This document shows, piece after piece, positions 34,405-44,423 of a stretch of 64,000 nucleotides of DNA; the stretch's first letter is position 1, and every line of letters begins with the position of its first letter. The position numbers and the translations under genes were made by a program. The notes beneath the pieces are model-generated. The model saw nothing but the letters and a program-made list of their open reading frames with translations, ran no database searches and was not told the origin of the DNA. This stretch comes from Pseudo-nitzschia pungens (taxonomy: Eukaryota > Bacillariophyta > Bacillariophyceae > Bacillariales > Bacillariaceae). The stretch is taken from contig CM074761.1 in assembly GCA_037355855.1 (NCBI GenBank), positions 5,909,346 to 5,973,345 of the forward strand. The letters are read 5' to 3'.

Positions 34405-34757
34405 AAGATTTTTGAATCTACGTGTTAAATTTTTAACAATTAATCCGGTCAACCCGGTACTTAACTATTGACCGGGTAAACTTTCAATACTAATTAGAAT
34501 ATTTAAGAAGGAGATTCAAATTAATACGTAGAAAACATTTTAATTATCGTATTGACGGTGGGAAATTGTTACTTAAGGTATTTTTTGTTAGTACCGTGCA
34601 TGTTAATGTGCATGTTATCGTGCATGTTATCGTGCATATATCGTGCATGTTATCGTGCATGTTATCGTGCATCTTACCGTGTACCTTAAGTAACCATTTG
34701 AGCTTCAATTTTACATGGGGAATAGTTAAAAATTTAACACGTAGATTCAAAAATCTT
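34405..34757. mobile_element. Small foldback MITE, copy 1
   Basis: Inverted ends AAGATTTTTGAATCTACGTG / complement flank about 350 bp. It lies nested in the Mutator-like element and is non-coding. Confidence 0.7.
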
Positions 34758-35049
34758 CTGTACGGAGCGGACGAGGTACAAACGGGTAGTACAGACCGGT
34801 TGACCTGGTCATAGTCGCTACAACCCGGTGGCAGTACCCGTTTCTACCGGTTTGTACCCGTTTGTACCTGTTTGTACCGGTTAGTACCCATTTGTACTGG
34901 GTTGTACTACCAGGTTGACCGGTTTGTACCGGGTTGACCGGTTTGTACTGGGTTGACCGGTCGGCCCGGTACAGAAGATTTTTGAATCTACGTGTTAAAT
35001 TTTTAACTACGGGTTGACCTGTTTGTACCAGGTTGACCGGTCGGCCCGG

Positions 35050-35299
35050 TACAGAAGATTTTTGAATCTACGTGTTAAATTGTACGATAACATACACAAT
35101 AACATGCACAGTAACATGCACGTAAATAATATCAATCATTGTCATAAACGTTCAATAAGTAACCATTTCCAACTGTTTACCGGTAATATCAATCACCGTA
35201 TTAAATTTTCAATACACATTAGAACATTTAACATGGAGATTCAATTTAACACGGTTAATAGTTCAAAATTTAACACGTAGATTCAAAAATCTTCTGTAC
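35050..35299. mobile_element. Small foldback MITE, copy 2
   Basis: Ends TACAGAAGATTTTTGAATC and its complement flank about 250 bp related to copy 1. A solo end lies just upstream at about 34970-35010. GGTACAAACGGGT strings between the copies form further imperfect repeats. Confidence 0.7.
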
Positions 35300-35673
35300 T
35301 GGGCGGCCCGACCGACCCGGTACAAACGGGTAGATTTTTTGCAGTAGAAACCAGTACTGCCAAAAAAAACCGGTTCAAACGGGTTCAAACGGGTACAAAC
35401 GGGTAGAGTTTTTGCAGTAGAAACCGTTTTTTTTTGCAGTAGAAACCAGTACTGCAACCGGGTTTCAAAAGAACGCAATATTGCCCTACTTGTCGAGCAT
35501 ATAGTGCAAAATATCATCTGTTTCATTACCAGATCTGCGTACCGAATTTATCCCCATTTTGGTTTATTACCCTATTAGCGTACCAACCAAAGAATTCCAA
35601 CCCAAAGTACCCTATCTGCGTTCCCTTCGACTTCATTTGTCGTATCTGCGTTCCAGGCGCCGAGTTCTCAATG

Positions 35674-36231
35674 TGCTACACAACCATTAAAAACTACAGC
35701 GGGGTAAGATCTTATGGTCGATGCGTACAATATGTACTAGAACCGGATACCCGGTCCTACTTCGTACTGAATTTATTTACAGCCACCGATCTGCGTGATA
35801 TGTGATATTATCCTCCGGATGGTTCATTTTGTTTTTGAGATTGATTGGGAGGTGAATGAAAGAAAATTTAGTTTCTGAACACGCGCAAGAACGAGTGCAA
35901 AATACGAGTAAGATTACCGGTACAAGCACAAAATCACCGTCTCTGCCGTACGTACGCTACCATGTACGTAGTACACCATGAAGACACATATGTGACTGTA
36001 ACCTTATTACTCCGCACTCACATCCGCAGATGCTGAACTTGGTCCAGAAGGAAGGACGAGGGAATCTCACCAAATCGTAAGGTTACCCATAACGCACCGT
36101 ACGACGTGGACTGTGGCGGCAAAGACGAACGAGCCATTGATTGATTCATCCCCAAAAGAATATAAGAATAACAATCACAACAATATATATAACCAACAAG
36201 CAGAACGCAAACCGGTACGAGCAACAACACC
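35674..36231. other. Intergenic, presumed promoter of the 36232 gene
   Basis: No gene seen. The last 100 nt are A-rich with AACAA repeats before a favourable ACACCATGG start context. Confidence 0.5.
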
Positions 36232-37428
36232 ATGGGACGCGTCGCCAAGTACAAAAAGGTCAAATCCTGCGACCCGTACTCCAAGAAAAACAGGGGCAAC
36301 ATCGACCTTGCTTCCGTCGGCGTGTGGGGCCTCGGGGACAACGGACGAAGGGTCAAGAAGCGGAGCCTCAAGGCCCGGAAGCTGCACGCCAAAAAGAACA
36401 AGAACGGAAAACGGAACAAGAACAACGACGACGACGGTGGCTTTGACGTTCCGCCGACGGATGGAGACGAATTCGATCTGGCGGACCTGGTGGGCAGCGT
36501 CCGCAGGAGAAGCACCACCAACTACAACAACAACAACAATAACAAGGAACTCCTCCTCGGCGGAGGTGGTTCGTCTGATGCATCCGGTAGCAATGATCAC
36601 GACGATAAGAAAAGCTCTATCAACAACAGCAACAGCAACAACAACAGCAACATCAACGGCAAACACGAGAAGGAGAACGACAAAAATCATCACCCACGGG
36701 AAGAATCCTACGACCGGGTGGTCACATCCGCATCCACATCGAACGGAAAAAACCTTGTGGTTGCCAACATTCCCCGAACGGACGCCGACGAACAAGCGGT
36801 GGAGCGCCTGCTGAGGGTCGACAAGCAGTTGAAGCAACGATCCCTGGAAGAAAAACAAAAGAACCACGGCCGGATGGAGGGGGAGAGCAAGAGGGCCTAC
36901 GCCAAGCGAACCCTGGCCGAGACCCGACAGATCATCAAGAAGTCGGCTCTGGCGACGACCACTAGCAACCAAGAGAAGCGTCTCAAGAAAAAGGAATTCC
37001 TGAGCAACAAGAAAAAGAACAAGAACAAGAAGCGCAGGATGGCAAACGGCACGAGCAACGAGTTTGTTGGGTTTGGCGTTGGCGACGATGGCAACGGCAA
37101 CGATGGCAACGATGGCAACGGCAACGACATCGACATCGACAACGACAACCGTTGCGATACCGTCGGCTTTGGAGAACAGGCCGACCGGCCACCGGTCTTT
37201 CGGCAGCTTCCGCGGGGGGCCAAGACCCGGGAAGCAAACTCGGTGGCGACCTCTACGGTCCGGGCACACAACAACAACAACAACAACAACAACACCACAA
37301 AGGGCATCATGACGGAGGACCAGGTCGAGGCCGAATCGAACGCTATGGAGCTGATGCGGCGGAGGGTCCAGGCTCAATACAGGGCCATCAAGTCCAAGCG
37401 ACGGACCGCCGGCGATTTTCACCTCTAA
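36232..37428 (+). CDS. Basic, probably nucleolar protein (single exon)
   Basis: 398 aa from ATG 36232 to TAA 37426-37428. The first 55 residues (MGRVAKYKKVKSCDPYSKK...) are strongly basic and look conserved. Low-complexity Asn/Asp runs follow, then a basic helical segment with RAYAKRTLAETRQIIKK and KKKEFLSNKKK, faintly like the CCDC137 family, and a short C-terminal helix ending KRRTAGDFHL. The composition (Lys/Arg/Asn, no membrane segment or signal) fits a nucleolar or ribosome-assembly factor, and RRP7 lies 3.7 kb downstream. Both hints are weak. The Asn/Asp runs come from CAA/CGA-type microsatellites. Confidence 0.8.
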   Translation: MGRVAKYKKVKSCDPYSKKNRGNIDLASVGVWGLGDNGRRVKKRSLKARKLHAKKNKNGKRNKNNDDDGGFDVPPTDGDEFDLADLVGSVRRRSTTNYNNNNNNKELLLGGGGSSDASGSNDHDDKKSSINNSNSNNNSNINGKHEKENDKNHHPREESYDRVVTSASTSNGKNLVVANIPRTDADEQAVERLLRVDKQLKQRSLEEKQKNHGRMEGESKRAYAKRTLAETRQIIKKSALATTTSNQEKRLKKKEFLSNKKKNKNKKRRMANGTSNEFVGFGVGDDGNGNDGNDGNGNDIDIDNDNRCDTVGFGEQADRPPVFRQLPRGAKTREANSVATSTVRAHNNNNNNNNTTKGIMTEDQVEAESNAMELMRRRVQAQYRAIKSKRRTAGDFHL

Positions 37429-38501
37429 CATCCCACCATCCATCTACCCACCTCGGAAGGAAGGACGAATGAATCGAATCGAATCTTTCGAATCTTTCGA
37501 ATCGAATCGAACCGAATTCGATGGAATTTCGTGGAAACGAAACGGAATGAAGCAACACGAATCCAATCGAAACGAATCAATCGAAACCAACAAACTTCGA
37601 CGTCCGCATGGGCCATGACATGTTCCAGGAATGGTGCCAAGAAGTTCCATACCACTTGCATTGAATTATCTTTATCATAGTACACGTAAGGTTACTTACT
37701 CATATCACATACGTACCGGTAGTATAATTATAATGCAGGACCGGAAGAAAATACCGGTAGTAGGGTAATCTTAGTACGGTAGTAGTAGCATCGCTCCACC
37801 GCGGCACTAACGCCGTAATTACTACGAAGCAGACAAGAAACAACGTGTCGAACGTACTACTACGACTAAGGATACTACTAAGGTTACTGGTAGTACTAGT
37901 AGTAGTCCTAGTAGAACTCCACCCATTTTTACCATCACCGTAGCACCACCACCATGCTCGAAAACACGCCAAAGCAACAATTCGATCGAAAACCTCAACA
38001 ATGATACCGGATTTTAAAATACTACTACCGGTACTGTAACGGAATTCAAAATTTGATTCGTGTTAGAATTGCCGCGAGAGACACAATCACCGTCATAAAA
38101 TTTGCTTCTGTACGTACGATCTCAGATCCTAAGATTAAGACTTACCGGTATTTACAAGTGAGACACTTCCGAGAAATTTTATCACACGAACTTACCGTAA
38201 GATTTTACCGTAGACTACACGAACAGCTTTTAGGTTTAATCTTGTTCTTGAGATCTACCGTAATTACGACGAGTACACGTCCGGTAATCTTATTCTTGAT
38301 GGTCGAGTTTTTTGGAGCCCCTACAGAAAAGCTACGCATATCGTGGAGAATCATGACAAAGCAGACAGCAGAAAACTCATGATCAGATGCATCGAAAACG
38401 AAGGGATCATAATTCCAGTTTTACAACTTCTTACAAACAACCAACTTTTCACAACTATTATTATACTACCTGCCTACTAGGTACAAAAAAAAAATCGCAA
38501 A
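37429..38501. other. Intergenic, no gene seen
   Basis: Begins with GAATC/TTCGA pentamer repeats (37475-37560), then ACTAC/TAGTA-rich and TAAGGTTAC-type strings. An A-run precedes the next ATG. Confidence 0.55.
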
Positions 38502-39026
38502 ATGGTTTTCTCCAATGCTGCTATGGCTGCACTTGCTGTCAGTTCGAGTGATAATGCACTAAAAGATGCAATAATTGCGCTTGGGAGAGGCCAGAGATCA
38601 CTCAGGATTCATTTTGTGAACAAAACCAACTCCACGTTCACTCTTGCTCACTCTTGGCGTGACTGTGGGGAAGACTTTCGACTTCCCCACAGCATCCCAC
38701 CGAACAAGACAACCGTCATGGAATTCAGAAAGGGTTTTGGAGCCTTTGGTGTCAAGGGAGCTATAGTCTACGTTAGGGAAGGAAGCCCCAACGAAAAGCT
38801 CGGCTTTTACTTTTGCAATCCTTTCACAGGCAGAAATGAGATTGGGTTCCAGTATTACTGGAAGGTTGACAAAGATCGTCATTGGTTTTATTGCAATATT
38901 CCCTCCGAATGTGCGGACCACACCCACCATCGTTCTATCAACGGAGAAAGCCTTCAGTGTTGGTACAGAGTTACCGGTGGTAATGCAGCGGGAGCAAGTT
39001 TTGTGATCACATCTGACCACTGGTGA
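38502..39026 (+). CDS. Actinoporin-like (cytolysin-fold) small protein
   Basis: 174 aa, single exon, ATG 38502, TGA 39024-39026, no signal peptide. A short amphipathic N-terminal helix (about 17-28, with ALKDAIIALG) leads into strand RSLRIHFVNKT. Then come LPHSIPPNKT, the GVKGAIVYV strand, a long aromatic stretch with FCNPFTGRNE and FQYYW, and a C-terminal ASFVITS strand. The order of these elements, the length and the Tyr/Trp-rich segment that could bind membrane lipid resemble the sticholysin/actinoporin family and its distant relatives; aegerolysins are an alternative. Pore formation is not shown, and Cys residues set it apart from the Cys-free classical members. Role in a diatom unknown. 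Function assignment is tentative. Confidence 0.7.
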   Translation: MVFSNAAMAALAVSSSDNALKDAIIALGRGQRSLRIHFVNKTNSTFTLAHSWRDCGEDFRLPHSIPPNKTTVMEFRKGFGAFGVKGAIVYVREGSPNEKLGFYFCNPFTGRNEIGFQYYWKVDKDRHWFYCNIPSECADHTHHRSINGESLQCWYRVTGGNAAGASFVITSDHW

Positions 39027-39165
39027 AGGCCTTTGGGTCCTACTACTAGCAGTATCTGGGTGATCACCACAACTTCCATTTGGAATTAGCCTTCGGGTCT
39101 GGCATTTGCGGCATCTGCGGCATTTTCTGCCCGAAAGACAAACATGCATGTTACAAGAAATAAAC

Positions 39166-39308
39166 TTAAAATTAAGAGTGGATTCATTTCTGCTCACAAT
39201 TCAATTAAAATTGAAGAGTGGATTCATTTCTGCTCACAATTTAGTCCGGATGAGAAATAGTAAAATTAAAATTAAGAGTGGCCGGATTCATTTCTGCTCA
39301 CAATTTAA
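39166..39308 (+). repeat. Three ~50-bp direct repeats after the actinoporin-like gene
   Basis: The string GTGG(ccgg)ATTCATTTCTGCTC followed by ACAATT recurs three times with AAAATTAAGA spacers, presumably in the 3' flank of the gene. Confidence 0.85.
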
Positions 39309-39630
39309 GTAAGAAGCAAATTATTCAAACAATAAAATCTCAAACCTAGTATACATCTACACAATTCTACAGAGCCCTCCAAACATTTTCTCCTCTCTCG
39401 CAGGCCAGCACATCAGATAAATTTGAATGTTGGTACTACAGGATAAGTGTTGGGAACAAAGTGTGAACGTCTTGGGTTGTCACATGATCTTCCATCTGGA
39501 AACAGTCTCTGGGTCCTCAGGTGGATGTCATTGGCATCATTTGCTCTTTGTAGTGGAATAATACATAGGAATGTTACTTTTGTTTACTCTGTTTTTGTGG
39601 TGTTGTGGCGGTGTCATGTACCGCAAGGTT

Positions 39631-39725
39631 TACTACAAAATTCTTATCAGCTGTCCCCCGGTTCTACGTCCTCGACTACTAATTTCTACTGAAACCCGGG
39701 GACAGCTGATAGGAATTCTGTAGTA
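39631..39725. mobile_element. 95-bp hairpin MITE (CAGCTG family), copy A
   Basis: Inverted ends TACTACAAAATTCTTATC / its near complement enclose CAGCTGTCCCC arms. TA at both edges suggests a Tc1/mariner-type duplication. Related copies lie at 58805-58902 and 60058-60131, with a fragment at 52877-52908. Confidence 0.75.
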
Positions 39726-39896
39726 ACCATAAGGTAAACCTTACCGTACCGGTAGCATTATTACGACGGAAGTACGGTACCGGTAGGATTATCAAAAAAT
39801 AAACTCCTTTCGGAACGCTAGGTAAAATCTTTTAAGGTTTACCTACCGGTACGGCAAGTTCCAACACGGTACTGGTACTTACTGGTACACGTACCG

Positions 39897-40560
39897 GTAC
39901 CCGTGAAAAACTAAAATGAATCACGTCGGAGTGACAGATTGTTGCCTCACTATCTGACCAAATACCTCCTCCCAGTAACGGAAACCTCCTCAACGAAAGT
40001 TACAACCTATTCATAAACACTATAAACCGACTGTTTGCAACAACTCCTGTTGAAATCAGTGACTTACATCCATAGCTTTGGCCCCCTGTAGTTAGTGGTT
40101 TTTTCAAAAAATGGCCAAAAATTGATCCATCATGGTAAATGTAGACACTGGTACATTTTCTACACGGGACCATACAATAGAGTGACAGCATCTTGACGTC
40201 TGAAAATTGTTGTTCTTTGTATGTATGTACCATACGGTATAAATCATAATAATAATATCATGTTCTTTTTACTGCGCGCAAGCTGGAAAACCTGGAAAAC
40301 CATGCCGGCTCGATGCTGTCACTCAAAAACACACAATTTTTGGCCCAATTTCTGTATTCTGGAGCTTACTAAGGGAAGAATAAGCAAGATTGTTTAAAAG
40401 TAAATATAGAGCATTGTAGAGTAGAGTGTTAGCTAACAGACGATGTCTTTACTTTGAACAGAGGTGGTGTATGCAAGGAGATATTCCAAAAAGCAAAGAT
40501 GCTGTCACTCGACGTGATCCATTATGGTAAACGTGATCCATTTTAATTTTTCACGGGTAC
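39897..40560. mobile_element. Foldback element with GTACCCGTGAAAAA ends
   Basis: The left end GTACCCGTGAAAAACTAAAA followed by TGAATCACGTCGGAGTGACAG matches the reverse complement of the right end (40502-40560) with few changes. About 660 bp, non-coding, with internal partial repeats of the GATGCTGTCACTC string. Confidence 0.65.
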
Positions 40561-40974
40561 AAATAAGTTAGTAACAATTCCCGTACTGTACCGTAATTAA
40601 GGTTACGCATGACCACCGAGGCCTGGTCGGTCGTCCTCCAACCATTCAAAAAACTGCGGGATCGAAGGAACGAACGAATGAATCAATGAATGAATGAAGA
40701 AATGAAATGAATTTGAGAATGAATCATCATCTCTCTCATCAAAAAGTCAAAACGAATCAATCAATCCATCATCATCAAAATCATCCATTCGAAAAGTCAA
40801 TTCCATCAACAATCAATCATCAAAACAACAACAACAACAATTTCAATCTCTCCGAGCAACGCCTCGCTGTTTGGAAAGTTTCGAATCAGTACTATTACTA
40901 TTTTTTGAGTTTCTTGGAGAGAGACAGACAACCGCTTTGCAAAAACCAACCCTTTCTACCGACCGACTCATTTC

Positions 40975-41101
40975 GATTCGATTCGATTCGATTCGATTCG
41001 ATTCAATTCAATTCAATTCAATTCAATTCGATTCAATCAATTCGATTCAATTCAATTCAATTCAATTCGATTCGATTCAATTCGATTCGATTCGATTCAA
41101 T
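40975..41101. repeat. (ATTCG/ATTCA)n pentanucleotide repeat
   Basis: About 25 pentamers just upstream of the RRP7 start, presumably in its promoter or 5' leader. Confidence 0.95.
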
Positions 41102-41163
41102 ACAGACACCTTTGGTGTGGAATCGTACAGTTCCGTAGCAACAACCAACAACAGCAACAATCC

Positions 41164-41601
41164 ATGCCGGCCTCTTCGTCGCTCCCCCTGATCAAGGGTT
41201 ACATACCCGTCCGGCTGCGGCTTCCGCGTCAGCCACAACTGGTGCGAACGCGAAACGCAAAGGAAGACAGCGACAGCGACAGCAACAGCGATGACAAGGA
41301 CGACAGCGACACAGAAGACACCTTTTTCTTTGTCCGGGAGCACCAAGGACGTTCCTCCCACGAAACTAACAACGCAGAGACGACAAACACAAACACAAAC
41401 GCAAACAGCGGCAGCAAGAAAGGAACCACCCTGTTTGTCGCCAACGCCCCGGTGGTTCCCGGAGTTTCGACGAAGATCTTGTTGCGATCGGTGTTTGGAC
41501 GATTCGCGGATGTGGTCCGGGTCACCGCCGTCAAGAATCCACGGGGGGCGGCGGCGGCGGCTTCCGCTTTTGGGGAGGACCACACCGCCTCGGGCATCTC
41601 G

Positions 41602-41635
<34 letters not shown>

Positions 41636-42152
41636 ACGGAAGCAGCAGCATCGTGGCCTGGACCGACAGGGAGGACCTCTTTGCCCCGACGTTTCTTCCG
41701 CCCATTTTGTCGGAAACGGAGGGAAAGTACGCCCACGTCGTCTTTGGTTCTCCCAAGGAATTGAAAAAGGCCAAGAAAGCCCTGGAGGACCTCCTGGCGG
41801 GAACGACGGGTTCGTCGTCGAGGTCGAGATCGAGATCGAGGTCGAGGTCGGGATCGATGAATTCCGACAGCGACCGCCGCACCAACGCGCTCGTTCTGGA
41901 CAAGCTCGAGCTGCAGACCCTGGCGGACGAGAGCCAGCGGCAGCACGCCGAGCTTCTCGAGCGCGCCTGGAACCACACGAGTATCGATGACGATGAGGAT
42001 GACGGCGACGGCGGTTGGGCCGAGGGAAACGGAACGGATGCCGAGAGAGCGCATGCAACAACCACAACCGCAGCCGCAGCTGCAGCTACCGCGACGACCG
42101 GCCTGCTGGCGGTCGCGCAACGGTACCGTTCCACACTCGACAGAAGCAAACG

Positions 42153-42184
<32 letters not shown>

Positions 42185-42582
42185 ACAATCACCGCTCGAA
42201 ACTCCTGGAGGAGTGCAACGCCGTCATGCAAGCCTACGAAGACGCCGAGGAGGCCAAGCGCCTCGCTTCCGAGGCGGCCCGGTCCGTCCCCGACGAGGAC
42301 GGCTTTGTCACCGTGTCCTACGCCAACAACAACACCAACACTACCGCCGGTGCCGCCGCTCTGGAGCAGAGCTCGACCGCCACGACACCGAGCCGTCGCA
42401 AGGGCAACAAGCGGACCCGCAAGAAAAAAGAGGCGGTCGGGGCCGCGAAGCAGACGGATTTTTATCGGTTCCAGAGGGCCGACACCCGAAAGCGGACGAT
42501 GGAGGACCTGCGGCGCAGATTCGAGGAGGACGTGCGCAAGGTAAAGCGCCTCAGGGAAGAAAAAGAGTACCGGCCGTTCTGA
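41164..42582 (+). CDS. RRP7: Ribosomal RNA-processing protein 7 (RRP7)
   Basis: 472 aa, single exon, ATG 41164, TGA 42580-42582. RRP7 acts in the small-subunit processome in the nucleolus. After an N-terminal GYIPVRLRLP segment typical of the family and an acidic insert, an RRM fold begins with TTLFVANAPV (about 86-95) and ends with YAHVVFGS. The C-terminal RRP7 signature is clear: PDEDGFVTVSY, then DFYRFQRADTRKRTMEDL and RRRFEEDVRKVKRL, closing with EYRPF. Ser/Asn/Arg/Ala homopolymer inserts from CAG, CGA and AAC microsatellites lengthen it relative to animal RRP7A (about 280 aa). Confidence 0.9.
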
Positions 42583-43295
42583 TGCGGTTGTTGTTGATGA
42601 TGATGATGCGGACGATGATGCGGACGATGATGCGGACGATGATGCGGACGATGATGCGGATGCGGATGCGATGTCGTTTGGATTACTATGGACCATGGAT
42701 CAATACAATCTCTTATTCATACGATCAGAAAAAAATGCATAGTAATTATTTCGGAGTAAGGTTCGGCTGGAATTTACTTCTATTCTTCTACGTACACGTA
42801 GTATTACTTCGCATTAGTATTAATTTATTCTTACTACTCGTAAGGTACGCACTTCTAATTACAGTATTAATTGAATTAAAAAAAGTACAGTAAGGTTACC
42901 GACCTCCGGTCCAAGAAACTGTATCGATGACCGTTCTGTGTGCGGTCCTAAAGACTGCTTCTTCTACGGTATTGTTTATCCCCGAGGAAATCCCGAAATC
43001 GAGTAAAATTGTTAGGAATTTGAAGTATCCAATATGAAACTAACAGGAACGACAGGACATCAGATAGATGGGTTTGCGAGGTACCAAAAGCAGATTCAAA
43101 AATGCTAGTAGGATTGCAATATCTGGAAATCGAAGGAACCGAACAATCCATCATGGAACATCATGCCGTACCGGTACTAGTAAAGACATGAGACATTACC
43201 ACTTGCTTGAAGTGGAATATCGAGGTTGGTTACTGACAATAGGACTCAATGTACCGGGTCTACAGTTGAGTGAGTACTCCAATACTTTCTTTCTT
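42583..43295. other. Intergenic, no gene seen
   Basis: A (GATGATGCGGAC)n minisatellite occupies 42596-42670 directly after the RRP7 stop. The rest is AT-rich with no supported frame. Confidence 0.6.
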
Positions 43296-44423
43296 TTACT
43301 CGTCGACATCTGATACTTGTTGACGTCTTTCCTCCTTACTTTTTCCTCCATCGTCGAGACACTCCGGTACTCGTACTCTCGTCTTTTTTTTTTGAACCAT
43401 ATCCGAGGGTGCATGGTCGCGTATCTTCTGCTCCAAGGCATCGTCGTGACAGACATCACCTTTCTGCTGCCACTGCTTCGATTTCTGTTGTTTTGCGTCA
43501 CAATCATCGTTGTCGTCGTCGTCGTCGTCGTTGTCCATCATACCGTCCACACCCCACTCGCTAAGGGCACCGGCAGTGATCCCGCTCACGCATCCAACGG
43601 AAAAGGCTACCGCCCCCGCTACCGGCAAACTCGCCCCCAACAGACCGAGCATTACGGCACCCGAAACAGCCTGTCCCGCTAGCGATGCGCTCGTTGCTCC
43701 CCCAAACACCGCCAGGCTCTTTGCGATTTCCTTCTTGTCTTCCCGGACTATCCCGTCCCCGACCAGCCGTTTGGCGGTAATTGCACCACCGGTAGCGTAG
43801 CCAGCGACACCGGCAACGGGGCCGCCCAGCAGCGCCGTTACCGATACGACGGCATTGACGGTTGCGGTCCGACCGATGGCCCGCAGAATCTTGAAGTCGC
43901 CTCCCCGTTTGGGGTCAAAGTCCTTGACTACTTCCTTCCACCACAATCCATTTCCATTCTTGTTGTTTTTCTTGTCGTTCTCAAAGTGATTCTTCGTGGT
44001 CTCGTTATTCTTGATGTCTCCATCCTTCTCGCCGGCAGAGGAGGAGTCGCAGTCCTCCTCGCTGTCGTTTTCAACAACTGTCTTCTTTTGCGATTCCGGT
44101 GTAGGTTCTGATGAAAATGACACCGACAATAACGCTTGCTCTGACGAAATGCTCATTGTGTCGATAGAACGCTCGTTCTTGGTGTTGCCATTGATGGTAG
44201 AACCATCGATCAAAGTCTTATCCTTGCTCGACAGACTTCCGGTAAGTGAGATACTTGCAATGTCTGCTTCACATTCACATTCACATTCACATTCACATTC
44301 ACATTCACATTCGTCGGTCGGTAGGTCGAGCACATGTAGGGGCATTGCGACACAACTCGTCATGATGAAATTCGGATGGGAAATAAAACTTTCTGCTGTG
44401 CATGAAAAAAGGGACTGTGGCAT
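43296..44423 (-). CDS. Gly/Ala-rich hydrophobic (glycine-zipper-like) protein, unknown function
   Basis: 375 aa on the minus strand, ATG 44423 (a second candidate, MTSCVAMPL, lies 20 codons in), TAA/TGA stop at 43296. The N-terminal half is acidic and disordered, with an (EC)n run from a CATTCA microsatellite at 44265-44312. A basic WWKEVVKDFDPKRGG segment precedes a region of about 110 residues rich in Gly, Ala and Val. It holds ALLGGPVAGVAGYATGG and further helices with small-xxx-small spacing, which could insert in or lie against a membrane. The tail is acidic (Asp run) then charged. No family recognised; a membrane-associated role is inference. Confidence 0.65.
   Translation of the reverse strand: MPQSLFSCTAESFISHPNFIMTSCVAMPLHVLDLPTDECECECECECECECEADIASISLTGSLSSKDKTLIDGSTINGNTKNERSIDTMSISSEQALLSVSFSSEPTPESQKKTVVENDSEEDCDSSSAGEKDGDIKNNETTKNHFENDKKNNKNGNGLWWKEVVKDFDPKRGGDFKILRAIGRTATVNAVVSVTALLGGPVAGVAGYATGGAITAKRLVGDGIVREDKKEIAKSLAVFGGATSASLAGQAVSGAVMLGLLGASLPVAGAVAFSVGCVSGITAGALSEWGVDGMMDNDDDDDDNDDCDAKQQKSKQWQQKGDVCHDDALEQKIRDHAPSDMVQKKKTRVRVPECLDDGGKSKEERRQQVSDVDE

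Larger units (their letters stand above)
28048..35663. mobile_element. Mutator-like (MULE-type) non-autonomous element, disrupted by a gypsy insertion
   Basis: Inverted ends of at least 140 bp: 28048-28190 and 35520-35663 are reverse complements with few mismatches (for example GGAACGCAGATACGACAAAT at both ends). A GTTCTCAATG direct repeat flanks them (28038-28047 and 35664-35673). Long inverted ends plus a 9-10-bp target duplication are the signature of Mutator-like elements. Homology between the arms resumes beyond the gypsy insertion (gggcaatattgcg near 34110 and 35470), so the gypsy element landed in the left arm. No transposase gene is seen. Confidence 0.8.

Noticed and set aside
34091..34452. 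Repetitive Cys/Tyr/Arg frames opposite the 12-bp minisatellite
   Set aside because: All frames are open because a 12-bp unit without stops is repeated.
36175..37443. Long antisense frame opposite the basic nucleolar gene (also opposite RRP7 and ABC1K)
   Set aside because: Val/Ser/Leu/Arg-rich shadow of biased codons; the sense frames have coherent starts or domains.
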